DNA of 64,000 nucleotides from JAFKFJ01 sp963786445 (GTDB lineage Bacteria; Pseudomonadota; Alphaproteobacteria; Acetobacterales; Acetobacteraceae): assembly GCA_963786445.1 (NCBI GenBank), contig CAWAZU010000005.1, forward strand, positions 124,001 through 188,000, written 5' to 3'. Below, piece after piece: positions 34,051 through 42,484 of the stretch. Positions within the stretch are counted from its first letter, which is position 1, and each line of letters opens with the position of its first letter. The notes below the pieces were generated by a model. It saw only the letters and a list, made by a program, of their open reading frames with translations, was not told the origin of the DNA and did no database searches. Both the position numbers and the translations under genes were made by a program.

Positions 34051-35673
34051 CTATAGCGCCATTTCCGGCTCGGCCGGGCGTTCCGTCTTTTCCTCGGGCA
34101 GCTCGGTCATGGTCGCCTCGGTCAGCAGCAGCACGCTGGCGACCGAGACCGCGTTTTCCAGGGCCACGCGCACCACCTTGGCCGGATCGACGATCCCGGC
34201 TTCGAGCAGATCGACATATGTCTTCCGGGATGCATCGAAGCCCAGATTGCCTCCCCCCTCCAGCATCCGGGCAACCACGACACCGCCGTCTACCGACGAA
34301 TTCTCCGCGATCTGGCGGGTCGGCACCTCCAGCGCGCGCCTGAGGATCTGCACGCCTGTCCGTTCGTCGCCGTCGCACTCCGCCTCGGCCTGGGTGACTG
34401 CCGCGACACAGCGCAGCAGGGCCAGGCCGCCGCCGGGCACGATGCCCTCCGCCACCGCCGCCTTGGTGGCGCTGATCGCGTCGTCCAACGCCTCCTTCTT
34501 GGTTTTCATCTCGGCCTCGGTCGGGGCGCCTACCCTGATCACCGCGACGCCGCCGGCGAGTTTCGCGAGCCGCTCCTGCAGCTTCTCGCGGTCATAATCG
34601 CTGGTCGTCTTCTCGATCTCGCGGCGGATCTCGCGAATGCGCCCGTCCAGCGCCGAGCGGTCGCCAGCACCGCCGATGATCGTCGTGTTGTCCTTGTCCA
34701 CGACGACGCGCTTGGCCTGTCCGAGTTGCTCCAGATGGAGCTTGTCGAGCTTCAGTCCAAGTTCCTCGGCCAGCACCATGCCGCCGGTCAGGGCCGCCAT
34801 GTCCTGCAGCATGGCCTTGCGGCGGTCGCCGAAGCCCGGCGCCTTCACCGCGCAGCTCTTCAGCGTGCCGCGGAGCTGGTTGACGATCAGCGTCGCCAAC
34901 GCCTCCGTCTCGACGTCCTCCGCGACCACCAGCAGCGGCCGGCCGGATTTGGCAACCTGGTCGAGCAGCGGAAGGAAGTCCGCGAGACCGGCAATCTTCC
35001 GGTCGGCGAGCAGCAGCACCGGGCCCTCCAGCACCGCCTCCATCCGCTCGGGATTGGTGATGAAATAGGGCGAGAGATAGCCGCGGTCGAACTGCATGCC
35101 CTCGACGACATCGAGCGTCGTCTCGGTCGTCTTGGACTCCTCGGCGGTGATGACACCTTCGCTCCCGACCCGTTCCATGGCGTCGGCGACGAGTTCCCCA
35201 ATCGCCATGTCGTTGTGGGCGGAGATCGCCGCGACCTGGGCCTTCTCCCGGCGCGTCCCGACCGGGCGGGACATGGCGCGCAGGGCGGCGACCGCCGCCC
35301 TGGTCCCGCGGTCGAGGCCACGCTTCAAATCGACCGCGCTGGCGCCGGCGACGACGTTGCGGACGCCGTCGGCGAGGATGGCAAAGGCCAGCACCGTGGC
35401 GGTGCTCGTCCCGTCGCCGACCACCTCGCCCGTCTTCTCGGCGGCCTGCCGCAGCATCTGCGCGCCGAGGTTTTCCTCGGCGTCCTTGAGATCAAACTCC
35501 TTTGCGATCGTCACGCCGTCGTTGCAGACGATCGGCGTGCCCCAGCGTTTCTGCATGAGGACGGCCTTCGATCGCGGCCCCAATGTAACCCGCACCGCGT
35601 CGGCGAGCTGTCCGGCGCCGCGCAGGATCTTCTCGCGCGCTGCGGAACGGAACAGGATCTGCTTATGCGCCAT
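34051..35673 (-). CDS. groEL: GroEL-type chaperonin paralogue
   Basis: This 540-aa group I chaperonin subunit has the ATP site LGPRSKAVL, CNDGVTIAKEF and GDGTSTATVLA (D87), plus VPGGGLALLRC near residue 410. It differs from the housekeeping GroEL: the C-terminus ends PAEPEMAL instead of a GGM repeat, and no groES gene is adjacent. A FixK/FNR-type box lies 84 nt upstream of the start, suggesting this is a specialised low-oxygen copy (inference). It leads the run kinase, pncB, nrdJ. Confidence 0.92.
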   Translation of the reverse strand: MAHKQILFRSAAREKILRGAGQLADAVRVTLGPRSKAVLMQKRWGTPIVCNDGVTIAKEFDLKDAEENLGAQMLRQAAEKTGEVVGDGTSTATVLAFAILADGVRNVVAGASAVDLKRGLDRGTRAAVAALRAMSRPVGTRREKAQVAAISAHNDMAIGELVADAMERVGSEGVITAEESKTTETTLDVVEGMQFDRGYLSPYFITNPERMEAVLEGPVLLLADRKIAGLADFLPLLDQVAKSGRPLLVVAEDVETEALATLIVNQLRGTLKSCAVKAPGFGDRRKAMLQDMAALTGGMVLAEELGLKLDKLHLEQLGQAKRVVVDKDNTTIIGGAGDRSALDGRIREIRREIEKTTSDYDREKLQERLAKLAGGVAVIRVGAPTEAEMKTKKEALDDAISATKAAVAEGIVPGGGLALLRCVAAVTQAEAECDGDERTGVQILRRALEVPTRQIAENSSVDGGVVVARMLEGGGNLGFDASRKTYVDLLEAGIVDPAKVVRVALENAVSVASVLLLTEATMTELPEEKTERPAEPEMAL

Positions 35674-35756
35674 GATGGCCCCTCGCGTCGGATTCGACCG
35701 TTCCGCTGCCCAGGACGATCGCCTGCTCCGGATCGCCTCACTGGCAGTCGGCCGCA

Positions 35757-35770
35757 TTGACGCGGATCAA
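35757..35770. promoter_or_regulatory. FNR/FixK-type box upstream of groEL
   Basis: TTGACGCGGATCAA, a perfect TTGAYN4RTCAA palindrome, centred about 90 nt upstream of the groEL start codon, in the 153-nt gap after prs. CRP/FNR-family activators bind this pattern. Confidence 0.75.
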
Positions 35771-35826
35771 GCCTCGCGCAAAGCTTGGGTCACCCACGCG
35801 CGATCCTCCGGCGCCGTCGGCGATCC

Positions 35827-36789
35827 TCAGCTCGCGGCGTGACAAGCGGCGATCGCATGTGCGATCGCTTCGCTTGAGTCGAGTACCGTCAGACGCTGCG
35901 CCGCCGTCTCGGCGGGAACACGGAACGGCGGCACCGTGTCGGTGACTGTGATGCCATCGATGGCCGGCGAGGCGAACAGCCCGGGCGCCCCGCCGACGAA
36001 CAGCCCGTGCGCTGCGGCGGTCAGCACACGGACCGCGCCGGCGGCACGGCAGGCTTCGGCCGCGCGCACCAGCGTGCCGCCGGTGCTGATCAGGTCATCG
36101 ATGATCACCGCCACCTTGCCGCGCACGTCGCCGGCGAGCAGCGTGCCGCTGACCACGCCGCTGCTGCGGTATTTCTCCATGTGGGCGCTGCCGACCTCCG
36201 TTCCGGTCAACTGCTCCAGCGCCTGGCGAAACTGCTCCGAGCGCTTCGCACCGCCGGCATCGGGCGAGACGGCAGCGGCGCGCGTGCCGGCGAGCAGCGG
36301 CGCGACATGGGCGGCCAGCAGCGGTGCCGATTCGATATGCCAGGTCGGGCAGCGGAAGGCATTCTCGAACGCCGCGATGTTGTGCACTTCCAGCGTGATC
36401 ACGCAATCGATCCCGACCGCCTCAAACATTGCGGCGACATAGCGGGTTGTGATCGGGTCATTCGGCTTGGTCCGGCGGTCCTTGCGGGCGTAGCAGAGGT
36501 ATGGCGCGACCGCGGTGACGCGCCGTGCCCCGGCGTCCTTCAATGCGCCGCAGAAGAACAGCAGCCGGCACAGCCTGTCATTGGCGCTGTCCGTGTCACC
36601 GCCATGCAGGGAGTGCACGACGTAGGCGTCGTTGCCTCGCACATCCTGAAGTGGTCGTGCCTTGTGCTCGCCGTCCTCGAAATCCCGCTCCTCGTGCGAC
36701 GCAAGCGCCACGTCCAGGCGCCCGGCTACGCGCTCCGCGAGATCGCGGGTTCCGTGCAAGCCGAAGACGGACAGAGAGCGACGATCCAT
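35827..36789 (-). CDS. prs: ribose-phosphate pyrophosphokinase
   Basis: This 320-aa PRPP synthetase transfers pyrophosphate from ATP to ribose 5-phosphate. Visible parts are the flexible-loop/ATP region DFEDGEHKARP, ARRVTAVAPYLCYARKDRRT, SPDAGGAKRSEQF and the PRPP-binding loop VIIDDLISTGGTL. It is shorter at the N-terminus and more divergent than housekeeping Prs (class unclear). It is 12 nt downstream of a phosphoribosyltransferase gene, so substrate supply and use are linked. Confidence 0.9.
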   Translation of the reverse strand: MDRRSLSVFGLHGTRDLAERVAGRLDVALASHEERDFEDGEHKARPLQDVRGNDAYVVHSLHGGDTDSANDRLCRLLFFCGALKDAGARRVTAVAPYLCYARKDRRTKPNDPITTRYVAAMFEAVGIDCVITLEVHNIAAFENAFRCPTWHIESAPLLAAHVAPLLAGTRAAAVSPDAGGAKRSEQFRQALEQLTGTEVGSAHMEKYRSSGVVSGTLLAGDVRGKVAVIIDDLISTGGTLVRAAEACRAAGAVRVLTAAAHGLFVGGAPGLFASPAIDGITVTDTVPPFRVPAETAAQRLTVLDSSEAIAHAIAACHAAS

Positions 36790-36801
36790 AAGCGTCTCCC
36801 G

Positions 36802-37464
36802 TCAGGTTCGCGCTGTGGCGGACTGGACCCGCGCCCGGTCGAGCAGCGCCGTCACCTCCGCGTCGTGCAATTGCCGGAAGTCGCGATAGAACTGTCCGAC
36901 CCCGAAGAAACCCTCGGCGCTGTGGAGGCATATCGTCTCATCCGCCTCTCCCTTCATGCGTTCGACCGCGTCGGCCGGCGCAACGGGGACGGCAAGCACG
37001 AGCCGCGCCGGCTGCCGGCGCCTTGTGGCGCGCAGGGCGGCGCGCATGGTCGCGCCGGTCGCGAGACCGTCATCGACGACGATCGCCGTCCGCCCGCGGA
37101 CCTCCTCGGGCACGCGATCCTTGAGATAGACCCGGCGTCGCCGCTCGATCTCCTCCAAAGCGGCGGCCTTCATCTCCTCGAGATACTCCGGCGAGACGCC
37201 CAGATCGGCGATCAGGCGGGGATCGGTCACGAGCTCCGGCTGTCCCCCGTTGGCGACCGCACCGATCGCCAACTCCTCCTGTTGCGGTGCGCCGATCTTG
37301 CGAACGAGCACGAGATCAAGCGGCGCCCCAAGCGCGCTGGCAACTTCGAAGCCCACCGGCACGCCGCCGCGGGGCAACGCGAGCACCACCGGGTCCTTGT
37401 ATCGCCTCCCGCGCAGCTTTGCGGCAAGCAGCCGTCCGGCCTCGTGCCGGTCCTCGAACATCAT
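36802..37464 (-). CDS. phosphoribosyltransferase family protein
   Basis: This 220-aa type I phosphoribosyltransferase-fold protein has the PRPP motif TAIVVDDGLATGATM near residue 125. It also has LALPRGGVPVGFEVASAL and VRKIGAPQQEELAIGAV, both typical of stand-alone predicted phosphoribosyltransferases that often accompany alpha/beta hydrolases. The base acceptor is unknown. ATG 37464 overlaps the stop of the upstream hydrolase (4 nt), so they are coupled. Confidence 0.85.
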   Translation of the reverse strand: MMFEDRHEAGRLLAAKLRGRRYKDPVVLALPRGGVPVGFEVASALGAPLDLVLVRKIGAPQQEELAIGAVANGGQPELVTDPRLIADLGVSPEYLEEMKAAALEEIERRRRVYLKDRVPEEVRGRTAIVVDDGLATGATMRAALRATRRRQPARLVLAVPVAPADAVERMKGEADETICLHSAEGFFGVGQFYRDFRQLHDAEVTALLDRARVQSATART

Positions 37465-38126
37465 GTGCTGACTCCGCGGGTTTTTCCCGTCAGGTGCTGC
37501 TGGAACCACTCTCGGGCCAGGTCCACCACGGCCTCCAGCGTGCCCGGTTCCTCGAACAGGTGCGTCGCGCCAGCCACCACGTCCAGCCGACGCTCGCAGC
37601 GCAGCCGCTCATAGGCCATGCGATTGAGAGCCAGGACCTCGGGATCCTTGCCGCCGACGATCAGCCGCGTGGGGGCTTGGACCTGCTCGAGCGCGTCGCC
37701 CGCAAGGTCCGGTCGCCCGCCGCGACTGACGATGGCGCGCACGTCCTTGCGCGCAGCCGCGGCCATCAGGGCCGCAGCGGCACCGGTGCTGGCGCCGAAG
37801 AAGCCGAGCGGCAGCCCGCGCCCCGCGTCGCTGTTCGCCGTCCAATCCGCCGCCGCGGCCAGGCGTTCGGAGAGGAGCGCGATGTCGAAGACATTTGCGC
37901 GGTCTGCAGCTTCACTCTCGGTGAGCAGATCGAACAGCAAGGTGGCGAACTTCGCGCGCTGCAGCGCCGCGGCGACGAAGGCGTTGCGCGGGCTATGCCG
38001 ACTCGAGCCGCTGCCGTGCGCGAACAGCACCATTCCGTGAGGCATTCCGGCCGGTAGACCGAGCAGACCCTCTCCGCCGCGGCGCGGGAGGACCACCGAG
38101 ACGGTATGGCTTTCGCTGGCTGTCAT
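37461..38126 (-). CDS. alpha/beta hydrolase (dienelactone hydrolase-like)
   Basis: This 221-aa alpha/beta hydrolase has the oxyanion region VLFAHGSGSSRHSPRN, nucleophile motif GFFGASTGAAAAL (serine in G-A-S-T-G), an aspartate near IVGGKDPEVLALN and the histidine in VAGATHLFEEPG. The family includes dienelactone hydrolases, but those fused or linked to phosphoribosyltransferases have no known substrate. ATG 38126 is 52 nt from a FixK-type box that should drive the hydrolase-PRTase-prs operon. Confidence 0.85.
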   Translation of the reverse strand: MTASESHTVSVVLPRRGGEGLLGLPAGMPHGMVLFAHGSGSSRHSPRNAFVAAALQRAKFATLLFDLLTESEAADRANVFDIALLSERLAAAADWTANSDAGRGLPLGFFGASTGAAAALMAAAARKDVRAIVSRGGRPDLAGDALEQVQAPTRLIVGGKDPEVLALNRMAYERLRCERRLDVVAGATHLFEEPGTLEAVVDLAREWFQQHLTGKTRGVST

Positions 38127-38177
38127 CGGCGACCTCCCTGGCTTGGACGCATTGAACAGCCCTGAAAGGCCCTTGCA

Positions 38178-38191
38178 TTGATCGCGGTCAA
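38178..38191. promoter_or_regulatory. FNR/FixK-type box for the hydrolase-PRTase-prs operon
   Basis: TTGATCGCGGTCAA, a perfect TTGAYN4RTCAA match, starts 52 nt upstream of the minus-strand hydrolase ATG. A centre at about -41 would put transcription start close to the coding region. Confidence 0.8.
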
Positions 38192-38275
38192 GCGTCGGTC
38201 GCCAGCATGCCGCGAGCTCGCTGGTCTGCGTCAATATCGGCGCCGGCTGGGCTGCCCATGGCGCTGCGGCGCGGA

Positions 38276-38289
38276 TTGACCTTAGTCAA
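38276..38289. promoter_or_regulatory. FNR/FixK-type box for the archease-rtcB operon
   Basis: TTGACCTTAGTCAA, perfect match, ends 49 nt before the archease ATG on the plus strand. It lies 84 nt from the box serving the divergent operon, so the two operons have separate sites. Confidence 0.8.
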
Positions 38290-38338
38290 TGCCACGCCCT
38301 GGAAGAGCACAAATCGTAGGCCATGGAGGCAGGAGGCC

Positions 38339-38791
38339 ATGAGCGCGCCGCGCAGCACCGGTCCCGCGACGGAGTTCGCCGGCTGGGAGCACTTTTCGCA
38401 CGATGCCGACATTGGGGTCCGCGGGTGGGGGCCGACGATCGAACGAGCGTTCGAGGAGGCGGCGGCGGCCCTGACGGGCATCGTTACGGATGTCGAGGTG
38501 AACGCTTCTCGGGAGGTCACGGTCGCGTGCGAGGCCCCTGATCTGGAATTGCTGCTGGTGGAGTGGCTGAATGCGATCATCTACGAGATGGCCGTCCGGC
38601 GCATGTTGTTCGGGCGCTTTGTGGTGAGTATCGACGGCGCGCGCCATTTGCGCGGCTCGATATGGGGTGAGTTGGTCGACATCCTCCGCCACGCCCCGGC
38701 CGTGGAACCGAAAGGTGCCACCGTCACCGCGCTCCGGGTCGCACGCGAGGCCGACGGACGTTGGACCGCCGCCTGCGTCGTCGACGTGTGA
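38339..38791 (+). CDS. archease
   Basis: This 150-aa archease is the cofactor that speeds guanylylation and turnover of the RNA ligase RtcB. Signature parts are WEHFSHDADIGVRGWG at the N-terminus, ERAFEEAAAALTGIV, PDLELLLVEWLNAIIYEM and AVEPKGATVTALRV. The start is ATG 38339 with AGGAGG upstream. rtcB follows after 24 nt. A near-identical gene of exactly the same length lies at 58290. Confidence 0.93.
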   Translation: MSAPRSTGPATEFAGWEHFSHDADIGVRGWGPTIERAFEEAAAALTGIVTDVEVNASREVTVACEAPDLELLLVEWLNAIIYEMAVRRMLFGRFVVSIDGARHLRGSIWGELVDILRHAPAVEPKGATVTALRVAREADGRWTAACVVDV

Positions 38792-38815
38792 CCTTGTGCC
38801 GGCGAGGAGCATGGC

Positions 38816-40246
38816 ATGGATCCCGCAAGACTGACGAAGCTGGACGAGGTGACCTGGCGGGTCGGGCCGACAGGGGCCATGCGCGTACCGGTGGTCATCT
38901 ATGCCGACGAGACGTTGATCCGGGCGATGGATGACAAGGTTTACGAGCAGGCACGCAATGTCGCGGCACTGCCCGGCATCGTCGGGGCCAGTTTCGTGAT
39001 GCCCGATGCCCACTGGGGCTACGGGTTTCCGATCGGCGGGGTCGCGGCATTCGACGCAGAGCGGGGCGGCGTCGTCTCCGCCGGCGGCGTCGGCTTCGAT
39101 ATTTCCTGTGGCGTGCGGACCGTGACGACCGGCATCCCGTCGGCTGAGATCGAGACGGTGCAACATGCACTTGCCGACTCGCTCGCCCGGACAATTCCTG
39201 CAGGTGTTGGCAGCGAGGGCACCATTGCACTCGACGCGGGTGAGATGGAGGCGATGTTGCTGGGCGGCGCCCTCTGGGCCGTGGAGCGCGGTTGGGGAGA
39301 CGCCGCGGATCTGGAGCGGATCGAGGAACGCGGTTGCATGGCCGGCGCTGAGCCCGCCTGCGTCTCGGGGCGCGCGAAGGAGCGCCAACGGCGGGAGATG
39401 GGCACGCTCGGGTCCGGCAATCACTACCTTGAGATCCAGGCTGTCGAGGAGATCTTCGATCCGGCCGCTGCCGCGGCATTCGGCCTCGTTCGTGGCGAGG
39501 TGGTCGTCACCATCCATTGCGGCTCGCGCGGGCTGGGGCATCAGATCGGCAGCGAGTTCCTCAGCGAAATGGTGGTCGCGGCGGCAGCCGCCGGGATAGC
39601 GCTGCCGGACCGGGAGCTGGCCTGCGCGCCGATCGAGTCGGACCTGGGCCGGCGCTACCTGGGCGCGATGCGGGCGGCGATCAACTGTGCGCTCGCGAAC
39701 CGCGAGATTCTCGATCACTTGGCACGGCGGGTGGTTCAGCATTTCTTCCCGGCCGTCGCGCCGAGGCTGCTCTTCGACGTGTCGCACAACACGTGCAAGG
39801 TCGAGACGCACCGCGCCGACGGGAAACCGCGTGCCCTGTTCGTCCACCGCAAGGGAGCGACCCGCGCCTTCGGCCCGGAGCATCCGAGCCTGCCTGAGGC
39901 GCTCCGTCCCGTCGGACAACCGGTGCTGATCGGGGGCAGCATGGGGACCGGATCTTTCGTGCTGGTCGGGGTGGCGGGGAACGAGGCGCAGGCCTTTGCG
40001 TCCGCATGCCACGGCGCGGGCCGCGCGATGTCGCGCCACGCTGCCCTGCGCCAGTGGAGCGGCCGACAGATCGTCGACGACCTCGCTGCGCATCACATCC
40101 TCGTGCGCAGTCGGTCGGTGCGCGGTGTGGCGGAGGAAGCCCCGGGCGCATACAAGGATGTGGGCGCGGTGGTCCTCGCCGCCGAACGCGCCGGCCTCGC
40201 CCGGCGGGTGGCGCGGCTGCGGCCGGTGATCTGCATCAAGGGGTGA
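38816..40246 (+). CDS. rtcB: RNA-splicing ligase RtcB
   Basis: This 476-aa 3'-phosphate/5'-hydroxyl RNA ligase is GTP- and Mn-dependent. All core motifs are visible: DISCGV (C98), GSGNH (H203), HCGSRGLGH (H234), SHN (H324) and HGAGR with the guanylylated His (H399). It works with the archease just upstream. Its end overlaps the convergent helix-hairpin-helix gene by 11 nt. Bacterial RtcB is linked to tRNA and rRNA repair after cleavage stress; control by a FixK box here suggests use at low oxygen (inference). Confidence 0.95.
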   Translation: MDPARLTKLDEVTWRVGPTGAMRVPVVIYADETLIRAMDDKVYEQARNVAALPGIVGASFVMPDAHWGYGFPIGGVAAFDAERGGVVSAGGVGFDISCGVRTVTTGIPSAEIETVQHALADSLARTIPAGVGSEGTIALDAGEMEAMLLGGALWAVERGWGDAADLERIEERGCMAGAEPACVSGRAKERQRREMGTLGSGNHYLEIQAVEEIFDPAAAAAFGLVRGEVVVTIHCGSRGLGHQIGSEFLSEMVVAAAAAGIALPDRELACAPIESDLGRRYLGAMRAAINCALANREILDHLARRVVQHFFPAVAPRLLFDVSHNTCKVETHRADGKPRALFVHRKGATRAFGPEHPSLPEALRPVGQPVLIGGSMGTGSFVLVGVAGNEAQAFASACHGAGRAMSRHAALRQWSGRQIVDDLAAHHILVRSRSVRGVAEEAPGAYKDVGAVVLAAERAGLARRVARLRPVICIKG

Positions 40247-41192
40247 TCCGTACCGACGAGTCTACCGGAGCCAGGGGATGCTCCTTGCCCTCCGCCTCAC
40301 GCCCACGCACGACGCGACAGCCCCGCGCAGCTCCGTGGGTTTCGGTGACGACAGTTCGACGGCCCTCGGGCCATGAGTCATGAGAGAAGAAGATCACCAC
40401 CCAATCCCCCGTGCGCCCAAGCTGGTGGGCAAGGGCGGTATTCGAATACAGGGCGGTGAAATGCCAGGGGCCACGCACCGTGTGCAGCACGGGCAGCCAT
40501 GCCTCGCCGCTCGGGTTGAAGCGTTTCGGCGCGATCCTGCGAAGCTCGCCCTTGGCGCCCTTCTCGCGATATTCCCGGTCCACGTCGAGCAACAGCGCGA
40601 CATCCGGCTCCTCGGCCGGGCCAGGTTGTGCCGGCCTGATGCGCGCCAGCAGTTCGGCCAATCCACTGCGCACCATCGCCGCCCGCCGCGGCCCGAACCC
40701 TGGGACCTCGACAAGCCGGCCGTCATGCGCCGCAGCCTCGAGCGCTTCCAGCGAGTTGATATGTAGCAGCGCGTGGGCCCGAGCGGCCAGCTTGGGGCCG
40801 ATGCCAGGCACGGAGCCGAACAGCGAGACCGGATCGGCCGCACCTTTCAGGGCTTCAAGATAGCTCCACCGGCCCGTCGCCACCATTTCCGCGATGGCGC
40901 CGGCGATGGAGTGGCCGACGCCTGGAATCGCCTCAAGCGCCGCGTGCCCTCCCGTCGCGGCAATCCTGCTGATATCGTCGTCAAGCCGGATGAGGGCATC
41001 GGCGGCACGACGGTACGCAGCAGCGCGAAACGGGCTTGCCCCCTGCGCCGTCAGCAGGCTCGAGGCTTGACGCAGCCGGTCGGCAATCCAGACGTTGCTT
41101 CTGTGATCGGAACCGACGGCATCCCGGGCCTGTACGGTCGAAACCGATCGCGTGGCCTGAACCGGTGCAACATCTCCCAGTTCACTTCTCAC
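40236..41192 (-). CDS. helix-hairpin-helix protein related to the PolX N-terminal region
   Basis: The 318-aa protein starts (after about 30 residues) like the 8-kDa/HhH part of family X polymerases: NVWIADRLRQASSLLTAQGA, then PFRAAAYRRAADALIRLDDD, and the hairpins AIPGVGHSIAGAIAEM, SVPGIGPKLAARAHAL and EVPGFGPRRAAMVRSGL. It lacks the nucleotidyltransferase catalytic aspartates. Instead it has a different C-terminal domain (ALLLDVDREYREKGAKGELR; FTALYSNTALAHQLGRTGDW). It is probably a DNA-binding protein with an unknown second domain. GTG start at 41192 overlaps the DUF3775 stop (GTGA). Confidence 0.78.
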   Translation of the reverse strand: MRSELGDVAPVQATRSVSTVQARDAVGSDHRSNVWIADRLRQASSLLTAQGASPFRAAAYRRAADALIRLDDDISRIAATGGHAALEAIPGVGHSIAGAIAEMVATGRWSYLEALKGAADPVSLFGSVPGIGPKLAARAHALLHINSLEALEAAAHDGRLVEVPGFGPRRAAMVRSGLAELLARIRPAQPGPAEEPDVALLLDVDREYREKGAKGELRRIAPKRFNPSGEAWLPVLHTVRGPWHFTALYSNTALAHQLGRTGDWVVIFFSHDSWPEGRRTVVTETHGAARGCRVVRGREAEGKEHPLAPVDSSVRITP

Positions 41193-41620
41193 ACCGCATT
41201 GTTCCGCGGAACCATCCCGAGCAGGTACAGACCTTTGCCCAGACAGATATGGAGGTCGGGCTCGTCCAGGAGCGCCGCCACTGCATCGGCGTCATCCAGC
41301 GAAACGGCCCGCTCCATCGCAAGCTCCCAATCCTGAGCGGCGGATCCGCCGCGACCGACCTCCATCACAGCCCAGATCGACTGTCGGATTTCCCGCGGCA
41401 GGGCGGTGATGGCTTCCCGCAGGGCCACAACCTCAGGTTTGTGCGCGAGCACGTCATCGAGCGAAATATCGCGGATCGGATCATGCTCGCCACGTGCCGG
41501 CTTCGGCTCGCCGAAGGCCGATTGCCGGACCTTTTCAAGAAAGCGGTCGCGAGCCCGTCTTGCGTCGTTGGCGAGATCGGCGATCCGCCGGGCCTCAAGG
41601 GCGTCGAGCTCGTGCAGCAT
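41189..41620 (-). CDS. DUF3775-like protein, copy 1
   Basis: This 143-aa soluble protein has an alpha-helical look: ALEARRIADLANDARRARDR, then SLDDVLAHKPEVVALREAIT and IRQSIWAVMEVGRGG, then an acidic end LLDEPDLHICLGKGLYLLGM. The middle part resembles DUF3775, a short alphaproteobacterial family of unknown function. A paralogue of equal length lies at 60505-60936. It is the first gene of a two-gene operon with the helix-hairpin-helix protein, 72 nt downstream of a FixK-type box. Confidence 0.65.
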   Translation of the reverse strand: MLHELDALEARRIADLANDARRARDRFLEKVRQSAFGEPKPARGEHDPIRDISLDDVLAHKPEVVALREAITALPREIRQSIWAVMEVGRGGSAAQDWELAMERAVSLDDADAVAALLDEPDLHICLGKGLYLLGMVPRNNAV

Positions 41621-41691
41621 TGCGATCCTCCCAACGAGAAGCGGCGCATACGCCGCATCCTAATTTGACCACTCCAGCACGAACCACCGCA

Positions 41692-41705
41692 TTGACGTGG
41701 GTCAA
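41692..41705. promoter_or_regulatory. FNR/FixK-type box upstream of the DUF3775-HhH operon
   Basis: TTGACGTGGGTCAA, perfect match, begins 72 nt upstream of the DUF3775-like start on the minus strand. It overlaps the last codon of the MBL hydrolase gene. Confidence 0.75.
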
Positions 41706-42469
41706 CACCGATCAGGCCAACCCGCTGCCAGGTCGCACCGCATACCGTCATGAGCGACGCGCGCAACGACCCCCCGCTCGCGGCCAAGTCGCGCAATCCG
41801 GGCCGCGACTGATCTGCCGTCGCTGCCGACGATCTCGCTGCCGCAATGGGTGAAGATCGCCCGCGCGACACCCTCCGCCTCGCACCAGCCGAGTTGGGTC
41901 CGGATCGGAGTGTGGCCGATCAGCGTGGTGCCACGTCGTCGGACGAACGAACGGACCACGGTGGCGCCGTCACCGATGTAGTAAGTGAGATGGCGGAGTG
42001 CCGCAGACCGATCGTGGATGGCCACGACGTCCGGCACGTAGAAGATGGCGAACCTGCCGACCGATAGCCGGAAGCCGACCGCCGGCGCACGAATCGAGTG
42101 TTCGACAGCAAACGGGCGGCATGCGATGGGCCCGAAGCGAAGTGCGGCGCCGTCATCAATCACCTCACGATGCGTGATCGGGAAGCGCCCGATCGCTTCC
42201 CAACCGCGCGCGGTGGCGTACACCGGACAAGGCGCACCTCCGGCCAGACCGCCCGCGTGATCGGGGTGCACGTGCGTGATCAGGATGGCCGACGGCCTGA
42301 TGCGCCCGATATGCCCGAGCCAGTCGAGGCCGCAATCGATCATCAGCCGTTCCGTTCCGGCCTGCGCCAGCAGCGCGGAATGTCGGCGGTGGCGCCGGGT
42401 TCGCTCGCGGATTTCGCCTCGCGTTCCCAGGAACGTGATCCGCAGCTCCTCATACCCCCTGGCCGTCAT
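41702..42469 (-). CDS. MBL-fold metallohydrolase
   Basis: This 255-aa metallo-beta-lactamase-fold protein carries ITFLGTRGEI at the start, the zinc motif THVHPDHAGG (HxHxDH), a second-shell VEHSIRAPAVGFRL and later TLIGHTPIRTQLGW. It resembles RNase Z/PqqB-type small hydrolases, but the substrate is unknown. ATG 42469 is the only plausible start. It has an AAGG ribosome site that lies within a FixK-type palindrome, an odd arrangement. Confidence 0.82.
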   Translation of the reverse strand: MTARGYEELRITFLGTRGEIRERTRRHRRHSALLAQAGTERLMIDCGLDWLGHIGRIRPSAILITHVHPDHAGGLAGGAPCPVYATARGWEAIGRFPITHREVIDDGAALRFGPIACRPFAVEHSIRAPAVGFRLSVGRFAIFYVPDVVAIHDRSAALRHLTYYIGDGATVVRSFVRRRGTTLIGHTPIRTQLGWCEAEGVARAIFTHCGSEIVGSDGRSVAARIARLGRERGVVARVAHDGMRCDLAAGWPDRC

Positions 42470-42470
42470 A

Positions 42471-42484
42471 TTGACCTTGGTCAA
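42471..42484. promoter_or_regulatory. FNR/FixK-type box between MBL hydrolase and capA
   Basis: TTGACCTTGGTCAA, perfect match. It ends 189 nt before the capA ATG on the plus strand and begins only 2 nt upstream of the minus-strand MBL start, covering that gene's ribosome site. It could activate capA and block the hydrolase. Confidence 0.7.

Noticed and set aside
41660..41680. TTGACC near 41664 as another FixK half-site
   Set aside because: No matching TCAA at the right spacing.
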